Shown here: one piece after another, positions 29,938 to 38,420 of the stretch
Layout of the letters: each line of letters opens with the position of its first letter
Numbering within the stretch: position 1 is the first letter of the stretch
From: Thermophagus xiamenensis
GTDB lineage: Bacteria; Bacteroidota; Bacteroidia; Bacteroidales; Marinilabiliaceae
DNA: 64,000 bases
Reading direction: 5' to 3'
Assembly (NCBI RefSeq): GCF_900112795.1
Contig: NZ_FONA01000007.1
Span: 124,001 to 188,000 of the forward strand
The notes under the pieces: generated by a model
Database searches by the model: none
The model's input: the letters and a program-made list of their open reading frames with translations, nothing else
Told to the model about the DNA's origin: nothing
Translations under genes and position numbers: made by a program

Positions 29938-30235
29938 TTTAAATCCTTCAGAGGATACAATTTGAGTATACCTGGTTGTATATTTCATGTCCTTCAGAGG
30001 ATACGATTTGAGTATACCTGGTTGTATAGGTCATATCCTTCAGAGGATACGATTTGAGTATACCTGGTTGTATAGGTCATATCCTTCAGAGGATACGATT
30101 TGGATATACCTGGTTGGATATTTCATATCCTTTAGAGGACACGATTTGGGTATACCTGGTTGTATAGGTCATATCCTTTAGAGGACATGTTTTAGGTATA
30201 GTGGGATAAAGGACCTAAATCCTCTAAAGGATATG
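29938..30235. repeat. 46-bp tandem repeat array (six units plus inverted end)
   Basis: Units begin at 29944, 29990, 30036, 30082, 30128 and 30174, exactly 46 bp apart. Each unit carries two small palindromes: ATCCTTCAGAGGAT (or ATCCTTTAGAGGAC) and TATACCTGGTTGTATA. The array ends in an inverted copy of the first palindrome, ATCCTCTAAAGGAT, near 30219-30232. The period is not a multiple of three, so it does not code for protein. It lies between the 3' ends of two convergent genes. Confidence 0.92.
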
Positions 30236-30322
30236 ATTTTATTAACAGATATAAGTCAAACCATCAAAAACGTTGAAAGATTAGGTTCTAAGAGATTACA
30301 ACAAAGATTGAAGCAGAGCATG

Positions 30323-30565
30323 TTAAACAGCAATCACCTCAACAATTTCAGGAACCCTTTGTTTTACCACCATTTCCACACCGCTCCGAAGGGTTTGAAT
30401 ACTCATGGGGCATCCATCACATGCACCGGTAAGTTTCACTTTTACGCGTAAATCATCAGTAAGCTCAACAAAAGAGATGTCACCTCCGTCCGATTTCAGA
30501 TAAGGGCGAACCACTTCCAGAGCTTCCAAAACTTTTTGCGTAATATTTTGTCGTTCAATATCCAT
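30323..30565 (-). CDS. NifU-like C-terminal domain Fe-S scaffold protein
   Basis: An 80-residue protein consisting only of the NifU C-terminal domain, which holds a labile Fe-S cluster between subunits of a dimer. The cluster motif is CDGCP, within LTGACDGCPMSIQTL, and the preceding YLKSDGGDISFVEL is typical. The start is the ATG of MDIERQN; an upstream ATG would add 18 residues overlapping mrp. It starts 7 bp after the mrp stop codon, so the two form an operon devoted to Fe-S handling. Confidence 0.92.
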   Translation of the reverse strand: MDIERQNITQKVLEALEVVRPYLKSDGGDISFVELTDDLRVKVKLTGACDGCPMSIQTLRSGVEMVVKQRVPEIVEVIAV

Positions 30566-30572
30566 AACTTGA

Positions 30573-31682
30573 TTATTTTCTGGTAATTTCCACAACCTTT
30601 GTCGGGGGCAATTTCTCATTACGTTCCTTCACCGCTGCGACGACTGTTTGGGCAAGTTCGGTAAAAGCTTTCCCTGTGATAGTGTCGGGATTAAGGGCTG
30701 AGGGTTCACCCTTATCGCCTCCTTCACGAATACTCTGAACGATAGGTATTTGCCCCAAAAGTTTTGTCTTCAACTCATCGGCAAGTCTTCGGCACCCGCC
30801 TTCGCCAAAAATGTAATACTTGTTATCCGGCAGCTCAGCAGGCGTAAACCACGACATATTTTCAACCAAACCAAGTACCGGAACATTAATTTTGTCGCTG
30901 GTAAACATGCTTATACCTTTTCGGGCATCAGCCAATGCCACATCCTGAGGCGTGCTAACAATCACGGCACCGGTGATAGATATGGTCTGAACAGCTGTCA
31001 AATGAATATCACTTGTACCGGGCGGAAGGTCAATTAACAAATAATCGAGCTCACCCCAGTCGCCGTCGGCAATCAACTGTCTCAAGGCATTTGTTGCCAT
31101 AGCACCACGCCATACCAGGGCATCCTCGGGATTAACAAAATAACCGATACTTAAAATCTTTACGCCATATTTCTCAACGGGGATAATTTTGTCTTTCCCA
31201 TCAACTTTCCGCAGTAAAGGTCGTGCATCTTCAGTTTGAAACATTTTAGGGATAGAGGGGCCGTAGATATCAGCATCCAATAAACCGGTATTATATCCCA
31301 TTCTGGCCAGGGCTACCGCAAGGTTGGCAGCGATAGTGGATTTTCCCACCCCTCCTTTTCCTGAAGCCACGGCAACAATATTTTTAACCTGTGGCAAAAG
31401 TTTAGGGGCTGGTTTAGGAATTCTTGGTTTAACCTTAATAAAAATATTCCCCTCAATTTCAGCATCTTCAGAAACATATTTTTTTATGGCCTGAACAGAC
31501 GCTTTTTTTATGGATGATATAAACGGGTCATTGGCCCGCTCGAATTTTAAACTGAAGCTTATCCGCTTACCGTCTATGCGGATATCATCTTCAACCATGC
31601 CTAATGAAACTATATCTTTTTCTTTTTCAGGATGTATTACATGTTTTAAGGCATCTAATACCAGTTTGGGATAAAAACTCAT
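30573..31682 (-). CDS. mrp: Mrp/ApbC-type Fe-S cluster carrier ATPase
   Basis: A 369-residue P-loop ATPase with an N-terminal MIP18/DUF59 domain (about 1-85) and a ParA/Mrp domain containing the deviant Walker A SGKGGVGKST (about 107-116), DADIYGPSIPKMF and LIDLPPGTSDIHL. It is expected to carry Fe-S clusters to apoproteins. The CxxC that usually follows ENMS in Mrp proteins is replaced by WFTPAELPDNKYY, a common Bacteroidota form, so cluster binding would need other ligands. A promoter is visible at 31716-31746. Confidence 0.92.
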   Translation of the reverse strand: MSFYPKLVLDALKHVIHPEKEKDIVSLGMVEDDIRIDGKRISFSLKFERANDPFISSIKKASVQAIKKYVSEDAEIEGNIFIKVKPRIPKPAPKLLPQVKNIVAVASGKGGVGKSTIAANLAVALARMGYNTGLLDADIYGPSIPKMFQTEDARPLLRKVDGKDKIIPVEKYGVKILSIGYFVNPEDALVWRGAMATNALRQLIADGDWGELDYLLIDLPPGTSDIHLTAVQTISITGAVIVSTPQDVALADARKGISMFTSDKINVPVLGLVENMSWFTPAELPDNKYYIFGEGGCRRLADELKTKLLGQIPIVQSIREGGDKGEPSALNPDTITGKAFTELAQTVVAAVKERNEKLPPTKVVEITRK

Positions 31683-31715
31683 ATCTAAATTTATTTAAAC
31701 TTCTTAAATATAGGA

Positions 31716-31746
31716 CAAAGGTAATAAAAATGACAAAGTGAGCAAT
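31716..31746 (-). promoter_or_regulatory. Promoter of mrp
   Basis: ATTG (31743-31746), 19 bp, TACCTTTG (31716-31723) on the minus strand matches the Bacteroidota consensus with one mismatch. The leader would be about 25-30 nt. Confidence 0.55.
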
Positions 31747-31762
31747 AGTTTATTTGAAGCAG

Positions 31763-32095
31763 TTACCAACAGCTTTTAGGTTCCCAAAAAACTTCCTCAA
31801 AATTAGTCACTTTATCGTTTACGACAGTAATACCTTCCATCTCGAGCAATTCCTGCATTGTGTTTGCATTTGGAAAGGCATGTTTCCCTGTAAGCATTCC
31901 ATTACGATTAACAACCCTATGAGCAGGGACATACTCGTGATAGGAAAAAGCTTTGTTCATGGCCCAGCCAACCATTCTGGAAGCTCGCGGCGAGCCAATA
32001 GCCCGGGCAATAGCACCGTAGGTAGTAACCCTGCCCGAAGGTATTTTTTTTACAACTTCATAAACCCGAGTAAAGAAATTTTCATCAACCGACAT
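31763..32095 (-). CDS. Alkyltransferase-like (ATL) DNA-binding protein
   Basis: A 110-residue relative of the C-terminal domain of O6-alkylguanine-DNA alkyltransferase. The helix-turn-helix region (about 20-50) and the active-site loop are present, but the loop reads PAHRVV (Ala58) where active enzymes have PCHRV. ATL proteins bind O6-alkylguanine and pass it to nucleotide excision repair; they do not transfer the alkyl group. The start is the ATG of MSVDENFF. It is downstream of trmB by 18 bp on the same strand. Confidence 0.88.
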   Translation of the reverse strand: MSVDENFFTRVYEVVKKIPSGRVTTYGAIARAIGSPRASRMVGWAMNKAFSYHEYVPAHRVVNRNGMLTGKHAFPNANTMQELLEMEGITVVNDKVTNFEEVFWEPKSCW

Positions 32096-32113
32096 AATCA
32101 ACCATCATAGAAT

Positions 32114-32872
32114 TTATGTTTTTTGCACATTTCTGGTTTTAACACCTCTGCCGGCACTCCGGTAAGGGTCGGGTTCTATCTCAACATCCGGTTCCTTCAA
32201 TTGTGAGACATCATGAAGTTCGAACTTCAGGTATTTAATAGGGATACCGTAATCCAGCCATTTGGTTTCATAATAAGTTTTAATACCCAATATATCATCT
32301 TCATACCCGTTTCCGTACAAGTCAGCTTCATCGACCAGCGGAACAATATTGTTTACCTCCAACAAAGCTTTAGTGTATGCATAAAGAAAATTGCTATCGG
32401 TTTTCAGATGAATCACTCCCCCCGGTTTCAGAAAGTTGCGGTATCGTTTTAAGAAAAATGAGCTGGTCAGCCGCTTTCTCACTTTTTTCATTTGCGGGTC
32501 GGGAAAAGTTAACCAAATTTCATCCACTTCAGCAGGCGCAAAAAACGAATCAATAACTTCAATTCGGGTGCGCAGGAAGCCTGCATTTTTCAATCCCCGG
32601 TTTAAGGCATCGGTAGCACCGCGATGCATTCTGCTGCCTTTTATGTCGACACCGATAAAGTTTTTATCGGGGTATAATTTGGCCAGTCCTACAGTATATT
32701 CCCCTTTACCACATCCAAGTTCTAAAATAACCGGATGCTCATTGTTGAAAAATTCTTGCTTCCATTTCCCTTTCAGGGGATGGTCCCGATTTAAAACATC
32801 TTTAAGATTGGCCTGAACCACATGTGGGTACGAGGCCATTTCTGCAAATTTTTTCAGTTTGTTTTTACCCAC
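32114..32872 (-). CDS. trmB: tRNA (guanine-N7-)-methyltransferase TrmB
   Basis: A 252-residue SAM-dependent methyltransferase making m7G46 in the variable loop of tRNAs. The SAM motif is ILELGCGKGEYTVGLA (about 49-64), followed by IGVDIKGSRM and the family motif WLTFPDPQMKKVRKRL. It lies 20 bp downstream of gldH, probably within the ricT-gldH-trmB-atl run. A basic tail (GRGVKTRNVQKT) ends the protein. Confidence 0.95.
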   Translation of the reverse strand: MGKNKLKKFAEMASYPHVVQANLKDVLNRDHPLKGKWKQEFFNNEHPVILELGCGKGEYTVGLAKLYPDKNFIGVDIKGSRMHRGATDALNRGLKNAGFLRTRIEVIDSFFAPAEVDEIWLTFPDPQMKKVRKRLTSSFFLKRYRNFLKPGGVIHLKTDSNFLYAYTKALLEVNNIVPLVDEADLYGNGYEDDILGIKTYYETKWLDYGIPIKYLKFELHDVSQLKEPDVEIEPDPYRSAGRGVKTRNVQKT

Positions 32873-32892
32873 TACAACAGTATTGATTTAGG

Positions 32893-33438
32893 TTAATCAG
32901 AATTGGTTTCCCGTGTTAATGCTTTTTCAATCCACAAGTAAAAAGACCGGACACCGGGCAGAGCATCGCGCCGCATCCCTTGAGTAACAGAGAAAGTAAA
33001 TTTTCCCGGTGCATTCAGTTTAACATCATTTTTATAAAGCCAATACACAGTTTTTTTATTGTCACTCCCTTTCCCAATCCATTCACCGGTTGGTTCAGCC
33101 ACAAAAAACTCCATGGTATCGGTTTGCATATGTCCATCGGGACTTAATACATTGATAAAAAGCCAAAGATTGCTATATGGATAGTCATTGTTATGCACAA
33201 AAGAAAACCCGATGTTAACCACCTGTGAAGTATCCCGTATTTCGGGATAAAAAAACAACGTTGAATCTTTATCCCAAACCTGACCGGCCAATTCCTGCCC
33301 TTTTTCATAAATAGTAATTTCTTCACAGGCAAAGGTTCCAAAAACAAAAACCAATAGTGCAAACAACCACTTAGCCTTTACCGTTTCCCGATGACTTTGA
33401 GGATTTATTTCTAAATCTTCTGTTCTGGTTTCCTCCAT
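32893..33438 (-). CDS. gldH: Gliding motility / type IX secretion lipoprotein GldH
   Basis: A 181-residue lipoprotein: residues about 22-37 are a hydrophobic signal (KWLFALLVFVFGTFA) with lipid-accepting Cys38, followed by the GldH domain (YEKGQELAGQVWDKDSTLFF; NDYPYSNLWLFINVLSP; MRRDALPGVRSFYLWIEK). GldH is needed for gliding in Flavobacterium and is widely conserved in Bacteroidota with type IX secretion. The ATG chosen gives a long n-region and a 68-bp overlap with the end of ricT. No ATG, GTG or TTG lies closer to the signal, so the overlap seems real. Confidence 0.85.
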   Translation of the reverse strand: MEETRTEDLEINPQSHRETVKAKWLFALLVFVFGTFACEEITIYEKGQELAGQVWDKDSTLFFYPEIRDTSQVVNIGFSFVHNNDYPYSNLWLFINVLSPDGHMQTDTMEFFVAEPTGEWIGKGSDNKKTVYWLYKNDVKLNAPGKFTFSVTQGMRRDALPGVRSFYLWIEKALTRETNSD

Positions 33439-34558
33439 TTCCGGATTTATTTGAACTTTTTCTACGTTTACTTTTTTTCTTTTTAGATGATTTCTTATTC
33501 TGATTATCAAAACGTGTGATGCTGTCTTCGCCAACCACATTGGTATAATCAATCTCAGTATTAATTTCGGTAAAGACTTCAGAGGTTAGCTTTTCTACTT
33601 TTTGCCCTTTTTTATTCAATTCAATAATTTCTTTGACTTTATCTACCGAAAGCATTACCATATTGGTAGAATTATCCTCACCCGAAGCATACCACATTAA
33701 CCGCTTAAAAATATCGGTTTTAACATGATGATAGGTTTCGGTTTCGGTTTCGAGGGGGATATCGGTAGGTGGGAAGTCTTTCTGAGCATCGATATAGGTA
33801 TCCAGCTCGTAATTCAGGCAACATTTAAGTTTACCGCATTGTCCGGCGAGTTTTTGAGGGTTCAGAGATATTTCCTGATATCGAGCTGCATTTGTGGTCA
33901 CCGATTCAAAGTTGGTAATCCACGTTGAGCAACAAAGCTCTCTGCCACACGGTCCGATACCACCAATACGACCGGCTTCCTGTCGGGCACCGATTTGTCG
34001 CATTTCAATCCGAACTTTAAAACGGTCGGCCAATACTTTAATCAATTCCCGGAAGTCGACACGCTCATCAGCAATATAGTAAAAAATGGCCTTGGTACGG
34101 TCGCCCTGATATTCCACATCCCCGATTTTCATATTTAGGTTTAATTGTTCGGCGATACGACGCGACTCTAACATGGTATCATGTTCCAGAGCTTTGGCTT
34201 CTTCCCATTTTTCGATATCCACCGGTTTGGCTTTCCGATAAATACGTTTGAACTCATAATTGGCAGGGTCCAGATTGTTTTTCTTCATCTGCAGAAGCAC
34301 CAATTCGCCAGTAAGGGTCACAATCCCGATATCATGACCGGGGGATGCTTCCACAGCAACAATATCTCCCTTTGTGATTTTCAGCTGATTACTGTTCCGA
34401 TAAAACCCTTTTCTGGTATTTTTAAACTGAACTTCGACAATATCGGTGCTTTTGGTTCCGTCCGGAAGGTCGGATAACCAATCGAACACTTCCAGTTTTC
34501 CACACCGACTGCTACATGTATTACATTTGCTACTATGTGCAATGGTACCTGTTTCCAT
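33371..34558 (-). CDS. ricT: PSP1 domain protein RicT (YaaT family)
   Basis: A 395-residue soluble protein of the PSP1 family. The core (about 35-270) has GIGPCGRELCCSTWITNFE and GQCGKLKCCLNYELD with conserved cysteine pairs; the N-terminus adds another cysteine cluster (CNTCSSRCGKLEVFDWL). In Bacillus, RicT forms a complex with RicA and RicF that binds Fe-S clusters and affects RNase Y; the Bacteroidota role is not established. The tail (about 350-395) is very rich in Lys, Ser, Asn and Gly. It overlaps gldH by 68 bp. Confidence 0.9.
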   Translation of the reverse strand: METGTIAHSSKCNTCSSRCGKLEVFDWLSDLPDGTKSTDIVEVQFKNTRKGFYRNSNQLKITKGDIVAVEASPGHDIGIVTLTGELVLLQMKKNNLDPANYEFKRIYRKAKPVDIEKWEEAKALEHDTMLESRRIAEQLNLNMKIGDVEYQGDRTKAIFYYIADERVDFRELIKVLADRFKVRIEMRQIGARQEAGRIGGIGPCGRELCCSTWITNFESVTTNAARYQEISLNPQKLAGQCGKLKCCLNYELDTYIDAQKDFPPTDIPLETETETYHHVKTDIFKRLMWYASGEDNSTNMVMLSVDKVKEIIELNKKGQKVEKLTSEVFTEINTEIDYTNVVGEDSITRFDNQNKKSSKKKKSKRRKSSNKSGNGGNQNRRFRNKSSKSSGNGKG

Positions 34559-34754
34559 AAAAACGCATTTTTTTAAGAGAGCATTACGACCGGCCTGGCA
34601 AAAGCTATATCTTTAACCATTAATTCATCATCCAAACCATCCAATTCCGATTGTAAGTTTATAACTCAATCAGAAATCCTACAGGTTTACAACCACATAA
34701 TATTCCGGTCATCATGCTCAGGATATATATATAATTTTAATTAATAAAGCCGAA

Positions 34755-35894
34755 TCAGACCAAATTGTTCGTAACCCGAAACAATCCGCTAACCTGCATC
34801 GACATATCGAAAAGCACAAGTTTAACATTACCATTACGTTCGATATGAGCATGGGCCAACTCAAACTCTTTAACCATTTGCTGCACATTGCGGTCATTGA
34901 CAAAAGCCTTAAATTTTTCAATAAAACTATTTTCTTCGGATGTGGCATATACCAGCTTAGGAATATTGAAATTGGCAATATAACTTTCCCGTAAAAAGTC
35001 GATGCAATATTGCAACAAGTTCTTCACTCTTTCTTTTGGCATGGCAGCCACATCATCTACCCACTGGTTAATGGCATCTAAATTGCCTGAATAAGCATTA
35101 CGCATGGCCGAGACAAATAAGCTATGTAGCAACTTCTTTTCTTCACTATTACTTAAGATTTGTCGTGCAACGACGAAGCTGCCTCTGGCAATACGCGCCA
35201 CATTACGGGCCTCCTCTTCCGCCACACCATAAATATTTCGGATTGCCTCAACCATGGAATCTTTATCAATTCCCGGGATTTTCAGTTGTTGCGTTCTGGA
35301 TAAAATGGTGGGTAAAATCTCGGTCGGATAATCGGATACCAAAATAAACAATGTTCGGGCAGGTGGTTCTTCCAAAATTTTAAGCAACCGGTTAGCAGCC
35401 TCTCCCCCCATTTTTTCGGGCTGCCATATAATCATTATCTTATATTTGCCCTCAAAAGCTTTGAAACTTAACTTGCGAATAATTTCATTCCCTTCTCTGG
35501 AAAAAATCCTCAACTGACCTTTTTCTGCATTCAGAACCCCCGACCATTCATTTTTAGAGATATATGGGCTTTGAGTAACAAAGTGTGTCCATAATTCCAT
35601 GAAATCACTACAAACATTTGGTTTTCCACTGGATTTATTCACGATAGGAAAAACAAAATGTAGGTCGGGATGTGCCAGCTTAGACATTTTTTTACACTCG
35701 GGACAAACCCCGCATGCATCGTCGGGTCCGGGATTAAGGCAATTTACATATTGCGCAAAAGCCAAAGCCAGGGGCATCAAACCCGAGCCCTCAGCACCGG
35801 TAAATAGTTGAGCATGACTGATTCGATTTTCACGCACCATGGCTATCAGGTGCTCTTTTATCGCTTTTTGCCCTATAACATCCTTAAACAACAT
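34755..35894 (-). CDS. holB: DNA polymerase III subunit delta'
   Basis: A 379-residue clamp-loader subunit. The N-terminal AAA+ domain has a degenerate P-loop (FTGAEGSGLMPLAL, no Lys-Thr), which is normal for delta' since it does not bind ATP. A zinc module follows (CGVCPECKKMSKLAHPD), then the late AAA+ motifs KILEEPPARTLFILVS and ILSRTQ. The C-terminal part is helical. It is divergent from a glycosyltransferase gene; a minus-strand TATCTTTG at 36036-36043 may be its -7 element. Confidence 0.92.
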   Translation of the reverse strand: MLFKDVIGQKAIKEHLIAMVRENRISHAQLFTGAEGSGLMPLALAFAQYVNCLNPGPDDACGVCPECKKMSKLAHPDLHFVFPIVNKSSGKPNVCSDFMELWTHFVTQSPYISKNEWSGVLNAEKGQLRIFSREGNEIIRKLSFKAFEGKYKIMIIWQPEKMGGEAANRLLKILEEPPARTLFILVSDYPTEILPTILSRTQQLKIPGIDKDSMVEAIRNIYGVAEEEARNVARIARGSFVVARQILSNSEEKKLLHSLFVSAMRNAYSGNLDAINQWVDDVAAMPKERVKNLLQYCIDFLRESYIANFNIPKLVYATSEENSFIEKFKAFVNDRNVQQMVKEFELAHAHIERNGNVKLVLFDMSMQVSGLFRVTNNLV

Positions 35895-36082
35895 AATTAA
35901 CGCACAGTTTTAACAGGAATGACCATCCCAAACCAAATAAAAACCACTATCTCTTCCACCAGCCACAGATTGAAATCTTTCCCGTCTATAATCTCCATTA
36001 TTATTACAAGGGATGGAATACTCCTAGTTAGTGCTCAAAGATAAGAAAAACATTCGGACACTCTTTGTATAAATTATTATCC

Positions 36083-36090
36083 TACTTTTG
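36083..36090 (+). promoter_or_regulatory. Possible -7 element for the glycosyltransferase gene
   Basis: TACTTTTG fits TAnnTTTG and lies about 40 nt before the ATG at 36129. An upstream TTTG (36064-36067) is only 15 bp away, shorter than usual, so the assignment is tentative. Confidence 0.4.
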
Positions 36091-36128
36091 TATAGAAATA
36101 GCCCGAATATTCTCAAAATCATTAATAA

Positions 36129-37343
36129 ATGATACCAACAGCGCCACTTCCGGCTGAAACCCGCAAAGTTATATTGATTTGTCCGTTAGACTGGGGTTTG
36201 GGCCATATGACCCGCGATTTACCCCTGATTAAAGCCTTCAGGAATGACGGTCACCGGGTTATTGTGGCGGCATCAGCCCGTCTTATTCAATGGCTGAAAA
36301 AAGAATATCCCGAAGTTGAAACCACCGTATTTCCCGGCCCTGAAATTAAGTATGGCTCCAAAGCATTTCTGGTGGTAAAACTGATATTTCAGCTTCCCCG
36401 CCTATGGTTATGGTATAAAAAGGAAAAAAGAATTACGGCAGGGTTGGTAAAAAAATATCGTCCACAACTAATCGTCTCCGATAACAGATATGGGGTGAGA
36501 CATCCTTCGGTCCTTTCCGTTATTATCACACATCAGTTGATGGTCAAATTACCAAAACCAATAAAATGGATGGAATATCCTGTACATTTGGTCATAAAAA
36601 AATTGCTGCAGAAATTTAATCAATGCTGGGTCCCCGACTTTAAAAAAGAAAATTCGCTGGCAGGTGATTTGGTGCATAAATATCCTTATCCGAAAAATGT
36701 AACGTTTATTGGTCCTTTATCCCGTTTCGACGACCCTGATTTAACAATTAATGAAAGCATTAAAACAGATAAAGGAAATATATTGGCCATCATCTCGGGT
36801 CCTGAACCTCACAGAACACATTTAGAGCATAAACTTAACTTTCTGTTTCGCCATTTCGCGGGGAAAGTATGCCTTATCCGGGGAACCAACTTTAATAACG
36901 ATTTTTTAGTAAAAAAAACTCCCAACATAGAAATATACAACTATTTACCTACCTCCGAGTTATTTCAAAAAATAATGGCGTATGAAACAATATTGTGCCG
37001 TTCGGGCTATTCGACCATTATGGACATGTATGTTTTAAACAAAAACATGGTGATGGTTCCAACCCCCGGGCAAACGGAACAGGAATATCTGGCAAAATAT
37101 CATGACAAAAGAAATCATCTCCGGTTAATTTTAAATCGAAAAAATTTATCAAACCCTTTTGATACGCTTTCAATTCTCAATCCGGCCAACCATAAACCGA
37201 AAAGAAAATCGGCTTCGACCATTCCTGCCCCACCGGAAATATCCGATAAACATACCAAAACATATAATTGTAACAGCCCGGAAAAGAATGGCATCAGCCA
37301 ACCCAGACCCAACTTTAGAGAAATTCTAAAAAATATTTTTTAG
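36129..37343 (+). CDS. Glycosyltransferase, MurG/UGT-like (GT-B fold)
   Basis: A 404-residue cytoplasmic protein. The N-terminus VILICPLDWGLGHMTRDLPL is the GT-B acceptor-side motif seen in MurG-like and UGT-like enzymes. The second half has AIISGPEPHRTHLEHK and the donor-binding stretch CRSGYSTIMDMYVL then VPTPGQTEQEYLA. Donor and acceptor cannot be told; family members make surface glycans or glycolipids. The last 70 residues (Pro, Lys and Asn rich, after the GT domain) are not typical. It stands alone, divergent from holB. Confidence 0.8.
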   Translation: MIPTAPLPAETRKVILICPLDWGLGHMTRDLPLIKAFRNDGHRVIVAASARLIQWLKKEYPEVETTVFPGPEIKYGSKAFLVVKLIFQLPRLWLWYKKEKRITAGLVKKYRPQLIVSDNRYGVRHPSVLSVIITHQLMVKLPKPIKWMEYPVHLVIKKLLQKFNQCWVPDFKKENSLAGDLVHKYPYPKNVTFIGPLSRFDDPDLTINESIKTDKGNILAIISGPEPHRTHLEHKLNFLFRHFAGKVCLIRGTNFNNDFLVKKTPNIEIYNYLPTSELFQKIMAYETILCRSGYSTIMDMYVLNKNMVMVPTPGQTEQEYLAKYHDKRNHLRLILNRKNLSNPFDTLSILNPANHKPKRKSASTIPAPPEISDKHTKTYNCNSPEKNGISQPRPNFREILKNIF

Positions 37344-37624
37344 TAAAAAACCTACGTAATACTCTTAAAACTTTTTGTTTTTTCTCCTTAGGCTCACCGA
37401 GCGGTCTTCTTGGTTCTTCATCGATATGACTCCACAATTGACTTTTTTAACAGAACTTTTTCTCTTAGTCAAAATTCAATTCGTCAACAAAAAACCACCA
37501 TTCATCATTTAAAGGAAACCTTTAAAAGGGAAAAAAGTAAACAATAAGAAGGAATATCAGGAAACAGGAAACCTTTCTGAATATTCTCCGTAACAATTCG
37601 CAAAACAATTCAAGTAAACGCAAA

Positions 37625-38104
37625 ATGAACTTCTTACTAATCGCAGTGGTGGCAGGTATATCTGCATTGTTTTCGTACTTTGCGATTCGTAAAATATATC
37701 CGGAAATCGTAAAAAAGAAAGCTTCGCGACAGCTTGAAGAAATTCTTTTTCCGAAAGGCGAACATCAAAAACATGAGATGCTTCAAACTTTCAGGCTAAT
37801 AACCAATGACCGTTTCAGCGATACAGAAATGTTAGATTACTTTTTAAAGATTAAAGGCTTACAAAGCATAGATATAAACTCAGAAACCAACTTTTGGATA
37901 AAAAAATATCTTTTTCACCCCACTGCGATTAAACTTAATTATTTTGAGCAAGTCAATTTCTATAAAACTTTTCTGAATTATCCCGCGGATGAAGAGAAAA
38001 GTTTTACGGAAAAAAGTAAACCGGTAAATCGTTTAAAGAAAGCAGAAAAAGGACAAAGGCATCAAGAAAAATTGGTAAAGACGATAAAAAACACACAAGA
38101 ATAA
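37625..38104 (+). CDS. Small membrane-anchored protein of unknown function
   Basis: A 159-residue protein with an N-terminal membrane span (LLIAVVAGISALFSYFAI, residues 4-21), a soluble helical middle (about 30-115) and a basic tail rich in Lys and Glu. I recognise no family. It has ordinary base composition and clear ends, and is followed by a long hairpin at 38124-38192. About 280 bp of AT-rich sequence separates it from the glycosyltransferase gene. Confidence 0.65.
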   Translation: MNFLLIAVVAGISALFSYFAIRKIYPEIVKKKASRQLEEILFPKGEHQKHEMLQTFRLITNDRFSDTEMLDYFLKIKGLQSIDINSETNFWIKKYLFHPTAIKLNYFEQVNFYKTFLNYPADEEKSFTEKSKPVNRLKKAEKGQRHQEKLVKTIKNTQE

Positions 38105-38123
38105 ATTAATTTTACGGACAAAC

Positions 38124-38192
38124 GAACACCCGGTATCTGCCTCACGTTTTCTTCATGGCCCTTGATTGTGAAGCAACATAACCGGGTGTTCT
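38124..38192. terminator. Long hairpin between convergent genes
   Basis: GAACACCCGGTA (38124-38135) pairs with ATAACCGGGTGTTC at 38179-38192, enclosing a smaller CTTCA/TGAAG hairpin. The plus-strand 3' side reads TCTTTATAATG with only a weak U-run. It probably ends the gene at 37625-38104. The rest of this 316-bp gap shows nothing else. Confidence 0.45.
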
Positions 38193-38420
38193 CTTTATAA
38201 TGTTTTTCCTGGCATTTTATTATATACAGATACAATTTTTTTCAACAGTTGACACCATTCTTTCACTACCCATTGCCATATCATTGAAAAAAACATCTTC
38301 TCTATTACCAGATTAAACTATTGAGCAAAAATTTACCGGGAAAAGAAATAATTAAAAGGGAACTCTTAAGCCAAAAATCTGAAATTTAACAGCCCATAAA
38401 GAAGCACTAAAAACATGTCG

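Noticed and set aside
29987-30181. 64-codon frame in the 46-bp array
   Set aside because: 46 is not divisible by three, so the frame shifts meaning in each unit; it is an artefact of stop-poor repeats.
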